Below are positions 53,248 through 61,891 of a DNA stretch of 64,000 bases, one piece after another. The translations under genes were made by a program, and so were the position numbers. The DNA comes from Caldifarciminota bacterium SM23_42 (GTDB taxonomy: Bacteria > Hydrothermota > Tepidihabitantia > SM23-42), in contig LJUJ01000001.1 in the NCBI GenBank assembly GCA_001303785.1, forward strand, positions 248,001-312,000. The letters are read 5' to 3'. Within the stretch, counting starts at the first letter, position 1, and every line of letters starts with the position of its first letter. Under the pieces are notes generated by a model. It made no database searches and was not told the origin of the DNA. It saw only the letters and a program-made list of their open reading frames with translations.

Positions 53248-54525
53248 TTACTGCTCCTTTGCTTTGTTCAAGACTTGCTCACCCAGCATATCATAGTCTT
53301 TGGTACCGGTTATTTGCACCTCGTAGATGCCTCCCAGTTTTAGCCCCTCACCGGTTATTAAAATCTGGCTATCGATCTCAGGTGCCGTGCATTTCGCATG
53401 ACCTATGAAGACTTGTTCACGGCTGCTGACTAAAACCTCGAGGCGGCTACCGATTCGACTCTGGTTCTTTTTGTTGATTATTCGTTGCTGCAAGCTAACT
53501 GCCTCGGCGTAGCGCCGCTCTATTACTTCCTTGGGTATTTGCCTTAATTCTGCAGCAGGCGTGCCTTGTTCACGATAATAAGGAAAAATGCCCACCCAGT
53601 CGAAATGACCTTCACCTAAGAAATCCATGAGCTCATTGAATTCGTCGTCTGTCTCGGTCGGAAAGCCAACAATGATTGTTGTTCTTATTGACATGTCGTC
53701 TATCGTTTTGAGTCTTGCTAAAATGTTTTCAATATCATCGCGGCTGGTCTTACGGTTCATTACACTCAGAAGGCGGTCGTTTATGTGTTGAATTGGCAAG
53801 TCGATATACTTACATATCTTCTTATTCAGTGCGATTTCTTCGATGATGCCCTGATCGATGGTCTTAGGATGTGCATACATAATCCTTAACCATTCTACTT
53901 TTGGTATCTGTGATAGTTCACGGAGCAACTCTCGCAGTCTCGGTCTTCCGTATAGATCAGAACCATACCTCGTCGTGTCCTGGCCGATGACTATTAACTC
54001 TCTTATGCCTAGTTCGACCAGTTCAAATGCTTCCTTAATGATTTCATTGAAATCAGTACTGTGGTGGGGGCCTTTTATTGATGGTATCGTACAATACGAG
54101 CAATCATTAGAGCAGCCGTCCGAGATCTTGAGGTAAGCGTAGCCATGTGTTGTTGGCAGCCGTGAATCCATACCCGCGGCCTTGGTTTCAATAGACGCGA
54201 TTAGCTTTGCTTCGTCTTCCAATGTGAACCAGCCTGATACTGCAGGAAACTTGGTCTTCAATGTGTCTGCGTATCTATTGACCGCACAACCGACCACATA
54301 TACCTTTGTGCCATTATTCGCATCCTTTAGTACTTGTGCAATGGTCTCTTCAGTCTCTTCGAGCGCTGGAGTGACAAACCCGCACGTATTTATGATAATG
54401 ATATCGCTGTCCTGTGGTCTTGCACACACAATGTTACCTGCCGCGCCGAGCGTACCCAGCATTTTTTCTGAATCAACCAGATTCTTCGGACAGCCGAGGG
54501 ATATGAGATTGACTCTTTTGGGCAT
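53248..54525 (-). CDS. rimO: Ribosomal protein S12 methylthiotransferase RimO
   Basis: 425 residues: an N-terminal UPF0004 domain (ISLGCPKNLVDSEKMLG), a radical-SAM core with GCSNDCSYCTIP (CxxxCxxC) and GQDTTRYGSDLYG, and a C-terminal TRAM domain. The SxGCPKNxVDxE wording separates RimO from MiaB. It adds a methylthio group to an aspartate of ribosomal protein S12 and needs two 4Fe-4S clusters. Confidence 0.95.
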   Translation of the reverse strand: MPKRVNLISLGCPKNLVDSEKMLGTLGAAGNIVCARPQDSDIIIINTCGFVTPALEETEETIAQVLKDANNGTKVYVVGCAVNRYADTLKTKFPAVSGWFTLEDEAKLIASIETKAAGMDSRLPTTHGYAYLKISDGCSNDCSYCTIPSIKGPHHSTDFNEIIKEAFELVELGIRELIVIGQDTTRYGSDLYGRPRLRELLRELSQIPKVEWLRIMYAHPKTIDQGIIEEIALNKKICKYIDLPIQHINDRLLSVMNRKTSRDDIENILARLKTIDDMSIRTTIIVGFPTETDDEFNELMDFLGEGHFDWVGIFPYYREQGTPAAELRQIPKEVIERRYAEAVSLQQRIINKKNQSRIGSRLEVLVSSREQVFIGHAKCTAPEIDSQILITGEGLKLGGIYEVQITGTKDYDMLGEQVLNKAKEQ

Positions 54526-54533
54526 CTCGATGT

Positions 54534-54932
54534 CTACACAACCTTAAGTAATCTGACAACGGCCGAGGCGATCAACTCTCCATTCTCATCGACAATCTCG
54601 GATTCTGCTTCAATCAGCCGATGCTTTGTCTTCACGACCCTGGCGCTTGCAGTATAAGTGCTATCGACCCTCATAGCTTTTCTAATACGCATTGATAATT
54701 CAGCAGTTACTGATTTATGCCCCTTCTTGAATGCGGCCCAAACCGCCAACTCGTCGAGTATTGTTGCGATTATGCCACCATGCACAACTCTGTTGTAACC
54801 CTGCGTCCATTCAGGAGGGTTGATTTTTGCCCTGACGCCATCCTTTTGTTCGGCTATGTCAAGCTTCAAGCCATTATCATTTCTCGTACCACAAGCGAAG
54901 CAGGATTCATCCATCAGGAATTCAGAACTCAT
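54534..54932 (-). CDS. Hot-dog fold (PaaI-like) thioesterase
   Basis: 132 residues of the 4HBT family: CFACGTRNDNGLKLDI, the WTQGYNRVVHGGIIATILDELAVWAA catalytic helix region, and a VRLLKV end. It probably hydrolyses acyl-CoA thioesters. The ATG overlaps the lolA stop by 11 nt. Confidence 0.85.
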   Translation of the reverse strand: MSSEFLMDESCFACGTRNDNGLKLDIAEQKDGVRAKINPPEWTQGYNRVVHGGIIATILDELAVWAAFKKGHKSVTAELSMRIRKAMRVDSTYTASARVVKTKHRLIEAESEIVDENGELIASAVVRLLKVV

Positions 54933-55536
54933 CTATTTGAACCCCTTTGGGTGGGCTAAACTCAAACATCTTCCTCGAGATCTTCTTGTTGATTTCCACC
55001 TTCGTGAATTGGAACTTGCTTTCGGTGCCTGCTTCGTTAATCACTGTGATACCAATTATCTCAAAAGTCTTGTCTTTGATCTCAACGATTAACTTCCGAT
55101 AAATGTCGGTCTCATCCTTTGGTTCCAGTTTGATTTCGTAAGACTCATCGGTTTCTGAAATCAGCTCTGCGTTATATTCTTCCTTATAATTGGCGAAAAG
55201 GGCATCAGGATTGATCTGAAACGGCATCTGTTCAAGCCTTTGCCTGATCGCGCGATTCTCATCCGGGATATAAATCCAGAGTGACGCACTATCGCCAACG
55301 TATATCTGCTCAGGGTCATCGATTTCCATCCTGAAGAAATTGGGTCTCATGTAGTAGGTTCTGCCTTCGTAACGCTGACAGATACCGGCTTCTTCGTCAC
55401 AATATACTTGCTCGAACTCTGTGTAAAAGCTATTCATGCTCTTGTATTTCTCGATGGTTCGGTCCAATACTTCGTTAGCCTCAAGCGCGAGCACTTGTGA
55501 GCAGATCAGTAAAGCTGCCAGAATTGGTATTCTCAT
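54922..55536 (-). CDS. lolA: Outer-membrane lipoprotein carrier LolA
   Basis: 204 residues with a signal peptide (MRIPILAALLICSQVLA) and the open-barrel LolA fold: FYTEFEQVYCDEEAG, YEGRTYYMRPNFFRMEI, LWIYIPDENRAIRQRL, ending FEFSPPKGVQI. It ferries lipoproteins across the periplasm. The ATG at 55536 has AAAGGAG 7 nt upstream. First gene of a six-gene operon. Confidence 0.9.
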   Translation of the reverse strand: MRIPILAALLICSQVLALEANEVLDRTIEKYKSMNSFYTEFEQVYCDEEAGICQRYEGRTYYMRPNFFRMEIDDPEQIYVGDSASLWIYIPDENRAIRQRLEQMPFQINPDALFANYKEEYNAELISETDESYEIKLEPKDETDIYRKLIVEIKDKTFEIIGITVINEAGTESKFQFTKVEINKKISRKMFEFSPPKGVQIDEF

Positions 55537-55555
55537 TAATAGCTCCTTTTTACCT

Positions 55556-55583
55556 ATCTTATATATAATCATGATTATGTCAA
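55556..55583 (-). promoter_or_regulatory. Promoter of the lolA operon with overlapping palindrome
   Basis: Minus strand TTGACA (55583-55578), 16 bp, TAAGAT (55561-55556). The spacer contains the perfect 14-bp palindrome ATAATCATGATTAT (55565-55578), a plausible repressor site. Confidence 0.7.
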
Positions 55584-55632
55584 CACTACGGCAAATAAAA
55601 TTGCTTACGGCTTGAGCTTAGCCGTGTGCCTC

Positions 55633-55660
55633 TTGACAACCAACATTATTTGAGGACAAT
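55633..55660 (+). promoter_or_regulatory. Promoter of the secreted-protein gene
   Basis: TTGACA (55633-55638), 16 bp, GACAAT (55655-55660), about 60 nt before the ATG at 55721. Confidence 0.55.
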
Positions 55661-55720
55661 GACATCTGACCTACCTTTTGTACCAATCCATTGAGTAATA
55701 TGAAAAGCCGAGGAGGCTTA

Positions 55721-57268
55721 ATGAAAAAACATATTATCGTATTGATTGTCATACCGTGTGTTTTTTGCTTAGCCCAGAACCTTCTACAGAATCCAGGCTT
55801 TGAATCGTGGACCGGTGGTTTGCCTGATTATTGGCAGAAGGACGATACCATTCTCGTATTCCAAGAGGACGTCGTTGTACATTCGGGCGACTTTAGTGTC
55901 AAGGATAGCCTAATCGACACATGCCAATCCTATGCTGATTTCTTCCAGGGAAGATTTCCTGTAACAGCAAATACACAATACACTTATTCGATTTGGGTAT
56001 GGGATGATGACCAAGCCGGCAGGGTTAGACAAGGTGTTTATTGGTGGCCCACAGGTTATTTATGGTCGACCGAATACTCAGCTGACATGTCAGGCTGGCA
56101 AGAACTATCATATACTCTAACATCTCCTGCTGATGCAGAATCCGCCTTAGTATTAGTGAGAGCTTATGATATTTTGGCAAACTGGGACGGTGGTGCAGTA
56201 TTTTATCTTGACGACGCATATTTTCAAGCTCCATCGATTCAACCTCCAGTAATTGTTAGGTCCTGGCATACGCCAACCAATCCTGGCGCCGGGGTCACGG
56301 GCAGTGTGTATGCCAAGGCTACCGATGATGGATACATTGAGCATGATACCTTATACTACGGAGTGAACGGCCTCTCGAGTCCAATTGCCACATCGCACAC
56401 AGCTGTAAACACTGACACTTTCATCTATCAGATACCAGGTCAAGCTGCGGGTGATACAGTGTTCTATTACTTGAGGTTTATTGACAATGATTCGTTGGAA
56501 ACATTCTCCGACACGCATGCCTATTACGTTGGGGCTCTGGATATCTACGTTAACGAGGTATGCTATGATACATATAGCGCCGATTCTGGATGTTTCATCG
56601 AGCTATATGGCCCAAGTGGAACAAGTCTCGATGGATTCAGCCTTGTTGGCGTTAATGGCACTGGGGGTGTGGAGTACGAGACCATTGATCTCAGCGGCGG
56701 TTCGATACCAGGAGACGGGTTCTTTGTTGTTGGCGATTACGCCACAGTACCGAACGTTGACCTTGTCGATCCCGGGGCAAACCTGCAAAATGGACCTGAC
56801 AACTTGGAATTGAGATTCAACGACATCACCATTGATGCTTTGGGTTATGGTGAGCTAGACAGTTGGGTGTTCACTGGTGAATGGCTGCCGGCAGTCGACG
56901 TTGATTTCGGACACAGTCTAGGACGGTATCCTGACGGGGATGATACTGACAACAATGAGGTCGATTTCAATGACTACGAAACTTTGACCCCAGGCGAGCC
57001 CAACCCCCCAGTTGGCATCTATGAACACGCAACCGTTGCAAAGAAAATGCCCATGCCAATACTCACAAATCCTCTACGTGCTGGGTCGGCATATGGCGCT
57101 TTAATCAATGACGTCGGGTATTACCCGCTGATAGTCTACAACACGATGGGCCAAGCCATTACTGAAATCTCCCAGCCGGAGAACAGGCTGGCCCTGCCGA
57201 CCGGTGTCTACTTTGTCAAATTCAATAACGTGGCGCGGGGTTGCGCCAAGATCGTCGTCATTAAGTAG
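55721..57268 (+). CDS. Secreted multidomain protein with lamin-tail-like domain and C-terminal sorting-like domain
   Basis: 515 residues with a signal peptide (MKKHIIVLIVIPCVFCLA). A carbohydrate-binding-like beta domain follows (LLQNPGFESWTGGLPDYW onward), then an Ig-like segment, a lamin-tail-like domain (DIYVNEVCYDTYSADSGCFIELYG...LDGFSLVGVNG), and a C-terminal module (LIVYNTMGQAITEIS...LPTGVYFVKFNN) shaped like T9SS-type sorting domains. GAGGAGG precedes the ATG. Secretion route not proven. Confidence 0.82.
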   Translation: MKKHIIVLIVIPCVFCLAQNLLQNPGFESWTGGLPDYWQKDDTILVFQEDVVVHSGDFSVKDSLIDTCQSYADFFQGRFPVTANTQYTYSIWVWDDDQAGRVRQGVYWWPTGYLWSTEYSADMSGWQELSYTLTSPADAESALVLVRAYDILANWDGGAVFYLDDAYFQAPSIQPPVIVRSWHTPTNPGAGVTGSVYAKATDDGYIEHDTLYYGVNGLSSPIATSHTAVNTDTFIYQIPGQAAGDTVFYYLRFIDNDSLETFSDTHAYYVGALDIYVNEVCYDTYSADSGCFIELYGPSGTSLDGFSLVGVNGTGGVEYETIDLSGGSIPGDGFFVVGDYATVPNVDLVDPGANLQNGPDNLELRFNDITIDALGYGELDSWVFTGEWLPAVDVDFGHSLGRYPDGDDTDNNEVDFNDYETLTPGEPNPPVGIYEHATVAKKMPMPILTNPLRAGSAYGALINDVGYYPLIVYNTMGQAITEISQPENRLALPTGVYFVKFNNVARGCAKIVVIK

Positions 57269-57323
57269 TCTCGGAACTCGGTCAAAAATAACGCAGAAAG
57301 GCGTGTTGAGAACACAGGTTAGC

Positions 57324-57344
57324 AATAGCGTAAATTCCGCTATT
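57324..57344. terminator. Hairpin between convergent genes
   Basis: AATAGCG, loop of 7, CGCTATT. It lies between the stops of the secreted protein and the minus-strand barrel gene. No U-run on either side. Confidence 0.4.
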
Positions 57345-57391
57345 TAAGGGAGGATAACAGGTATTACTAACGTTGTTTATTAATGTAAATA

Positions 57392-58108
57392 TCAGCGCGG
57401 AATACTGTTAAGCAACCTACGCTGATGAAAGAATGTTTGATACTTCTGGGCGGAGATGACCAAGCCCCCACTAAACTTCTCATCTTTTGAGGAATAGAGA
57501 CCAGCGATTTTTACATAACCCAAGGATACATCGACACCGACATTCCAATCGAATTCCTCATCCGCGAGAAAAGAGATGCCAATTCCCTTATACGGCTGCA
57601 CGCGTGCGCCATAGTAGTATGTGAATATGCTGTCAATGCCCTCATACTCCACCTCAAAGTTCAGGACCAGATAATCCTCGTAAGGCTTAACAGCCACACC
57701 ACCGTACATATATTTCTTGTCACCCAAGGTGACTGTGTATCCCAGAGCCCACTTCTGAGTCGGACGGCACTGAATTCCCAGAACGTGACTCGATGTGTCA
57801 CCAAATTGATAAGCATAACCCACGGAAAAAGCCCCGGGCAGCCTGTAGCCTAGACCTATTTCGTAAATTTCAACAGTCTCCACGGTATCGGTATCCATCC
57901 TTATCATACCAAAACCGAAATTGCCCGCCGATGCGCCTGAGGTTATAGTCTTGGACTCTGGATGGTAAGTCAAAAATGCCTCGGCACCAGTTTCTATACC
58001 CAAACCAGCAGGATTCGAGAATACGCTCGTTGAACGGATCGGTAAAGGAGTGAAATTAATATCATATAAGGGGTTGGCAACAAATCCGAGTATCACCAAA
58101 ATAATCAT
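57392..58108 (-). CDS. Predicted outer-membrane beta-barrel protein, PorV/UPF0164-like
   Basis: 238 residues with a signal peptide. The opening SVFSNPAGLGIETGAEAFLTYHPE resembles the NPAG/NPAA start of FadL- and PorV-like barrels, and regular strands follow (YEIGLGYRLPGAFSVGYAYQFG, LGYTVTLGDKKYMYGGVAVKP). GGAGG lies 5 nt before the ATG. Substrate or partner unknown. Confidence 0.72.
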   Translation of the reverse strand: MIILVILGFVANPLYDINFTPLPIRSTSVFSNPAGLGIETGAEAFLTYHPESKTITSGASAGNFGFGMIRMDTDTVETVEIYEIGLGYRLPGAFSVGYAYQFGDTSSHVLGIQCRPTQKWALGYTVTLGDKKYMYGGVAVKPYEDYLVLNFEVEYEGIDSIFTYYYGARVQPYKGIGISFLADEEFDWNVGVDVSLGYVKIAGLYSSKDEKFSGGLVISAQKYQTFFHQRRLLNSIPR

Positions 58109-58214
58109 TCTACCTCCAGGTTATTATATGGCTGTACGAGCACTGCCGTAAATAGGACGAAACGAGCGTTTATCATAAATCAATTAGGTGCAGCACTCCC
58201 TCGAAGATTGCATT

Positions 58215-59537
58215 TCATCCCATCAAGAAAATGTATCTCAAGACGAACAATATCGAAAAAACGATGAGAATCGGGTGGACATCTCTAATGTTCCCAGTCA
58301 CGAGTTTGAGTAATGTATAAAATATGAAACCTACGGCTATGCCTTCGGTGATAGAATAAGCGTAAGGCATAATGACAATCGTCAGAAAAGCCGGGATCGC
58401 TTCAGTGAAATCGCGCCAATCTATCTTTGCGACACCAGACATCATCAATGTGCCAACAATGATCAATGCAGGGGCAGTCACCGGATAAAGAACCCCGGTC
58501 TCGATGGCGAATCCACCGCCAATCATTTTTACCAAAGGATAGAAAAGCAGAGCAACGAGAAAGAGGATACCGGTGGTAATGTTGGACAATCCTGTCCGTG
58601 AACCACTGGCGACACCGGTTGAGCTCTCAATATAGCTAGTTACTGTTGAAGTACCCATTAATGTTCCGGTGACAGTACCAATAGCATCGGATAAGAGCGC
58701 TTGCCTGGCTTTTGGCAGCTTGCCGTCTTTAACAAACCCAGCTTGTTCGCTGACCCCGATGAGCGTGCCTACAGTGTCAAAAAGGTCTAGGAAGAATAGG
58801 ATAAAAATGGTAGGCAGCAGAGAAAGTGTTAGGGCAGCACCGACATCGAGTTTAAAGAATGTTGGCGCAACTGAAGGTGGGATACTCACGACTCCGTAGT
58901 ATTTCACTATGCCCAAAGGAATACCTATGAGTGCAGTGATTATAATTCCCAAGACGATGGCGCCCCTCACCTTTAGTGTGTAGAGGATTGTGATAAGCAC
59001 AAGGCCAATAATCGCAAGCAAAACCGGCGTACTGTGTAAGTTGCCCAGACCCACAATCGTGCCTGGTGTGTAAGTGACAATCCCCGCCCACTGAAAACCA
59101 ATCAAAGCGATGAACAGACCAATTCCGACCGCGATCGCTTGCTTAAGCGAATTTGGTATCGAATTGACCAATGCTTCACGGAAGCCAAAGAACGATAGAA
59201 TAATAAAGATCGCGCCAGAAATGAAATTGGCACCGAGGGCGGTCTGCCACGGTATGCCCATCGCCAGGCATACCGTATAAACGAAAAAGAAGTTATGACC
59301 CATGGCTGGGGCAAGTGCTATTGGATAGTTGGCAAGAAATGCCATCAGGAAAATCGCCACTGCACTGGAGACGCATGTTGCAACCATCACGGCACCGAAA
59401 TCCATGCCTGCCGCCTCTAACACGGCGGGTTGTACAAAAATAATATATGCCATGGTCATGAAAGTCGTCAAGCCGCCAATCATTTCTTGGGATATCGTCG
59501 TACCGTGTTCCTTTAGTTTAAACAATCGTTCTAGCAT
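58215..59537 (-). CDS. NCS2-family purine permease, AzgA-like
   Basis: 440 residues with about 12-14 helices. Family motifs are TFMTMAYIIFVQPAVL, ALAPAMGHNFFFVYTV (NAFF-like stretch), FFLDLFDTVGTLIGV and GTSTVTSYIESSTGVASGSRTGLS. The last two mark the adenine/guanine/hypoxanthine (AzgA/PbuG) branch. GGGAGG precedes the ATG at 59537 by 4 nt. Expressed from a promoter about 150 nt upstream. Confidence 0.92.
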   Translation of the reverse strand: MLERLFKLKEHGTTISQEMIGGLTTFMTMAYIIFVQPAVLEAAGMDFGAVMVATCVSSAVAIFLMAFLANYPIALAPAMGHNFFFVYTVCLAMGIPWQTALGANFISGAIFIILSFFGFREALVNSIPNSLKQAIAVGIGLFIALIGFQWAGIVTYTPGTIVGLGNLHSTPVLLAIIGLVLITILYTLKVRGAIVLGIIITALIGIPLGIVKYYGVVSIPPSVAPTFFKLDVGAALTLSLLPTIFILFFLDLFDTVGTLIGVSEQAGFVKDGKLPKARQALLSDAIGTVTGTLMGTSTVTSYIESSTGVASGSRTGLSNITTGILFLVALLFYPLVKMIGGGFAIETGVLYPVTAPALIIVGTLMMSGVAKIDWRDFTEAIPAFLTIVIMPYAYSITEGIAVGFIFYTLLKLVTGNIRDVHPILIVFSILFVLRYIFLMG

Positions 59538-59673
59538 CGCTCCTCCCATACACATCTTTTAAATTATTCCAAAACACATCGTAAGCACACAACACGATTT
59601 CGGCTTTGAAAGGTGTAGCATCTAGATTAGCATCCGCGTGTAAGAATCCTGGTGAGATAGGGTTCAGTAACAT
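59518..59673 (-). other. Possible upstream ORF in the purine-permease leader
   Basis: A 51-codon frame starts at ATG 59673 near the 5' end of the leader and stops 20 nt inside the permease gene in another frame. The encoded peptide (MLLNPISPGFLHADANL at its start) is not recognised. A 7-bp GATAGGG/CCCTATC hairpin lies around its start. It may be chance. Confidence 0.25.
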
Positions 59674-59691
59674 TTTTGTTTCCCTATCCCT

Positions 59692-59719
59692 ATTCTATTG
59701 AATTCGCTTTTGTTGTCAA
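59692..59719 (-). promoter_or_regulatory. Promoter of the purine permease gene
   Basis: Minus strand TTGACA (59719-59714), 16 bp, TAGAAT (59697-59692), giving a leader of about 150 nt. It diverges from the tRNA-Gly promoter. Confidence 0.7.
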
Positions 59720-59745
59720 CTACAATACACCTAGTCACTCTAATG

Positions 59746-59773
59746 TTGACTTTCGGTAAGAGCATGATATAAT
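59746..59773 (+). promoter_or_regulatory. Promoter of tRNA-Gly
   Basis: TTGACT (59746-59751), 16 bp, TATAAT (59768-59773), 7 nt before the tRNA 5' end. Confidence 0.8.
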
Positions 59774-59780
59774 TGCCCGT

Positions 59781-59852
59781 GCGGGGGTAGCTCAATGGTA
59801 GAGTCACGGCCTTCCAAGCCGTTGGTTGCGGGTTCAAATCCCGTCCCCCGCT
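59781..59852 (+). tRNA. tRNA-Gly (anticodon TCC)
   Basis: Full cloverleaf: 7-bp acceptor GCGGGGG/CCCCCGC, D arm GCTC-GAGT, anticodon loop CTTCCAA between ACGGC and GCCGT, T arm GCGGG-TTCAAAT-CCCGT, discriminator T. CCA is not encoded. Confidence 0.96.
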
Positions 59853-59884
59853 CTGTTGCGCGCTGGCAGGTAGAATGCGGAATA

Positions 59885-59913
59885 GCAGGTCGCGTATGGT
59901 GAGTCGCGCCTGC
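59885..59913 (+). terminator. Bulged hairpin between tRNA-Gly and the DJ-1-like gene
   Basis: GCAGG-t-CGCG, loop of 10, CGCG-CCTGC: a 9-bp stem with one bulge, 28 nt before the downstream start. Could be a weak terminator or a processing signal. Confidence 0.4.
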
Positions 59914-59941
59914 CTTGCACTTTCAATGTGAGGAGGTTTTG

Positions 59942-60553
59942 GTGAAGAAAATGCTTGTTGCAGGAATTCTCCTAGCAATTTTTTGTGGTGGCGGGGGAGA
60001 GAAGCCCACAGAAGTCTCGTCGCAATCACAGGAGGCTACCATCGCAAAATCGATTTTGATGGTGATAGCGCCAAAAGACTTTCGTGATGAAGAGTTTAAG
60101 GAACCTTACGATCTGTTCACCAGATCGGGCATCGAGGTTGTAATCGCTTCGACCGACACCACGCCTGCAAAAGGAATGCTGGGTATGATCGTGATACCGG
60201 ACATTGTGTTTGAACAAGTAAACACAGATGAGTTTGATGCATTGGTTGTCGTTGGCGGTACTGGCTGTGCACAGCTGTGGGATAACGAAATACTACATAA
60301 AATCGTTCAGAACTTTAATGCTCAAGGCAAGACAGTCGCCGCGATATGTATTGCACCGATGGTACTTGCCCGCGCCGGTGTACTCGCAGATAGAATCGTG
60401 ACCGCACATGCATCCGTGAGAGATGCTATCGGGAAATCATGTGCACGTTGCACAGATTCAAATATCGAGGTCAGCGGCAATGTAATTACCTGTTCGGGAC
60501 CTAATGCGGCCCCCGATTTTGCCGAGACAATAATGGACGTGCTTGGCAAATAG
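59942..60553 (+). CDS. Exported DJ-1/PfpI-family protein
   Basis: 203 residues from the GTG at 59942 (GAGGAGG 6 nt upstream). An N-terminal signal (KMLVAGILLAIFC) with a Cys followed by GGGGEK suggests a lipoprotein, though the lipobox is imperfect. The DJ-1 domain has DALVVVGGTG and the nucleophile elbow AAICIAPMVLA, then VTAHASVRDAI. Family members act as glyoxalases, deglycases or chaperones; export is unusual. Confidence 0.87.
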   Translation: MKKMLVAGILLAIFCGGGGEKPTEVSSQSQEATIAKSILMVIAPKDFRDEEFKEPYDLFTRSGIEVVIASTDTTPAKGMLGMIVIPDIVFEQVNTDEFDALVVVGGTGCAQLWDNEILHKIVQNFNAQGKTVAAICIAPMVLARAGVLADRIVTAHASVRDAIGKSCARCTDSNIEVSGNVITCSGPNAAPDFAETIMDVLGK

Positions 60554-60577
60554 GGTGCTGCTGTGTGGAATTGAACG

Positions 60578-61015
60578 ATGATCACTGTGATACAGAGGGT
60601 GACTAAAGCTAAGGTCAGCGTGAACACGCGAACCATATCAGAAATCGGTGAAGGCATGTTGGTACTAGTTGGTATCAAAAAAGGAGATGACAAAGACAAG
60701 GCGACACGGCTTGCCGAACGCTGTGCTCATATGCGAATATTCGAAGATGTAAGCGGCAAATTTAATCTTTCACTTAAAGACGTTGGCGGCGAGGCTCTTG
60801 TCGTATCACAATTCACCCTTCTCGCGGACACGTCGCGCGGACGTCGGCCATCGTTTTCCGATGCCGAAGAGCCTGACAAATCAGAGGAACTATATAATTT
60901 CTTCGTACAGAAGCTCACTGCATGTGGTATTCGAACAAAAACCGGGGTGTTCGGCGAGCGCATGCTCGTGTCCCTTGATAATAATGGTCCAGTGACGATC
61001 ATTGTGGAGGAGTAG
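60578..61015 (+). CDS. dtd: D-aminoacyl-tRNA deacylase
   Basis: 145 residues with both DTD motifs: SQFTLLAD and NNGPVTIIVEE (Gly-cisPro). It removes D-amino acids from tRNA. The next gene starts on the base after its stop. Confidence 0.97.
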   Translation: MITVIQRVTKAKVSVNTRTISEIGEGMLVLVGIKKGDDKDKATRLAERCAHMRIFEDVSGKFNLSLKDVGGEALVVSQFTLLADTSRGRRPSFSDAEEPDKSEELYNFFVQKLTACGIRTKTGVFGERMLVSLDNNGPVTIIVEE

Positions 61016-61891
61016 ATGGCGTACAGCATGACCGGCATAGGTCGGGCAAGCGGTGATGTCAAGGATCCGCTGATAAAGTTTGATGTAGAAATAAGGTCAT
61101 ACAATCACCGGTTTCTTGACATATCGACGAAATGCCCCAGTTGTCTGCAACCTTTCGAGAACGAAATAAGGCGCGAGGTTCAATCTAAGGTAACACGCGG
61201 GCATATCGTTGTCGTGATACAACAGGATCGTGAAATCATGCCCACTAAGATAGAGGTCGATAAACCCTTACTTGCATCATATCTGAAGCTAGCCGAAGAA
61301 CTCCGCGATAATTACCACATTAGTGGTAATATTGACATTAATACGCTGCTGGCGATTCCAGGACTCATCAGGTTCAGCCAACCCCAGGTCGAATCAGAAG
61401 ACATCTATAAGGCATTCCTGCCGATCCTCAGGAAATCGATAAAGAGCATGCTACAGATGAAAAAAAAGGAAGGCATAAACATAGTGCGCGATATCAAGAA
61501 ATCCGTCAAGAAGATCGGTGAATACCTACAGGACATCGAACGGGTCATTCCCGAGCGCAATGCCTACTACAAAAAACATCTTTTTTCACTCGTGAAGGGT
61601 GTGCAAAAAGAATTGAGCGAGGACCGTTTGTACCAGGAACTACTCTATAATGCAGAACGCACAGATGTGACAGAAGAATGTAAGCGGCTACACAGTCATT
61701 TATCATTGTTCAAGGATTCATTAGTGAATGATGATCATCCTGGGCGGAGGTTGAATTTCCTACTTCAAGAACTACAGCGAGAAGCAAATACATTGAGTGT
61801 GAAGTCGAATTATCTTCATATCAGCAAAACGGTCGTTCAGATCAAAGAGGAGATAGAAAAAATACGCGAACAGGTGCAGAACCTTGAGTAG
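61016..61891 (+). CDS. yicC: YicC-family stress protein/endoribonuclease
   Basis: 291 residues: MAYSMTGIGRASG start, IRSYNHRFLDISTKCP, and the C-terminal HPGRRLNFLLQELQREANTLSVKS region of DUF1732. GGAGG precedes the ATG. Its place before gmk is common across bacteria. Confidence 0.95.
   Translation: MAYSMTGIGRASGDVKDPLIKFDVEIRSYNHRFLDISTKCPSCLQPFENEIRREVQSKVTRGHIVVVIQQDREIMPTKIEVDKPLLASYLKLAEELRDNYHISGNIDINTLLAIPGLIRFSQPQVESEDIYKAFLPILRKSIKSMLQMKKKEGINIVRDIKKSVKKIGEYLQDIERVIPERNAYYKKHLFSLVKGVQKELSEDRLYQELLYNAERTDVTEECKRLHSHLSLFKDSLVNDDHPGRRLNFLLQELQREANTLSVKSNYLHISKTVVQIKEEIEKIREQVQNLE

Noticed and set aside
59538-59691. Purine riboswitch upstream of the purine permease
   Set aside because: The conserved loop-loop and junction sequences of the guanine/adenine riboswitch are not present.
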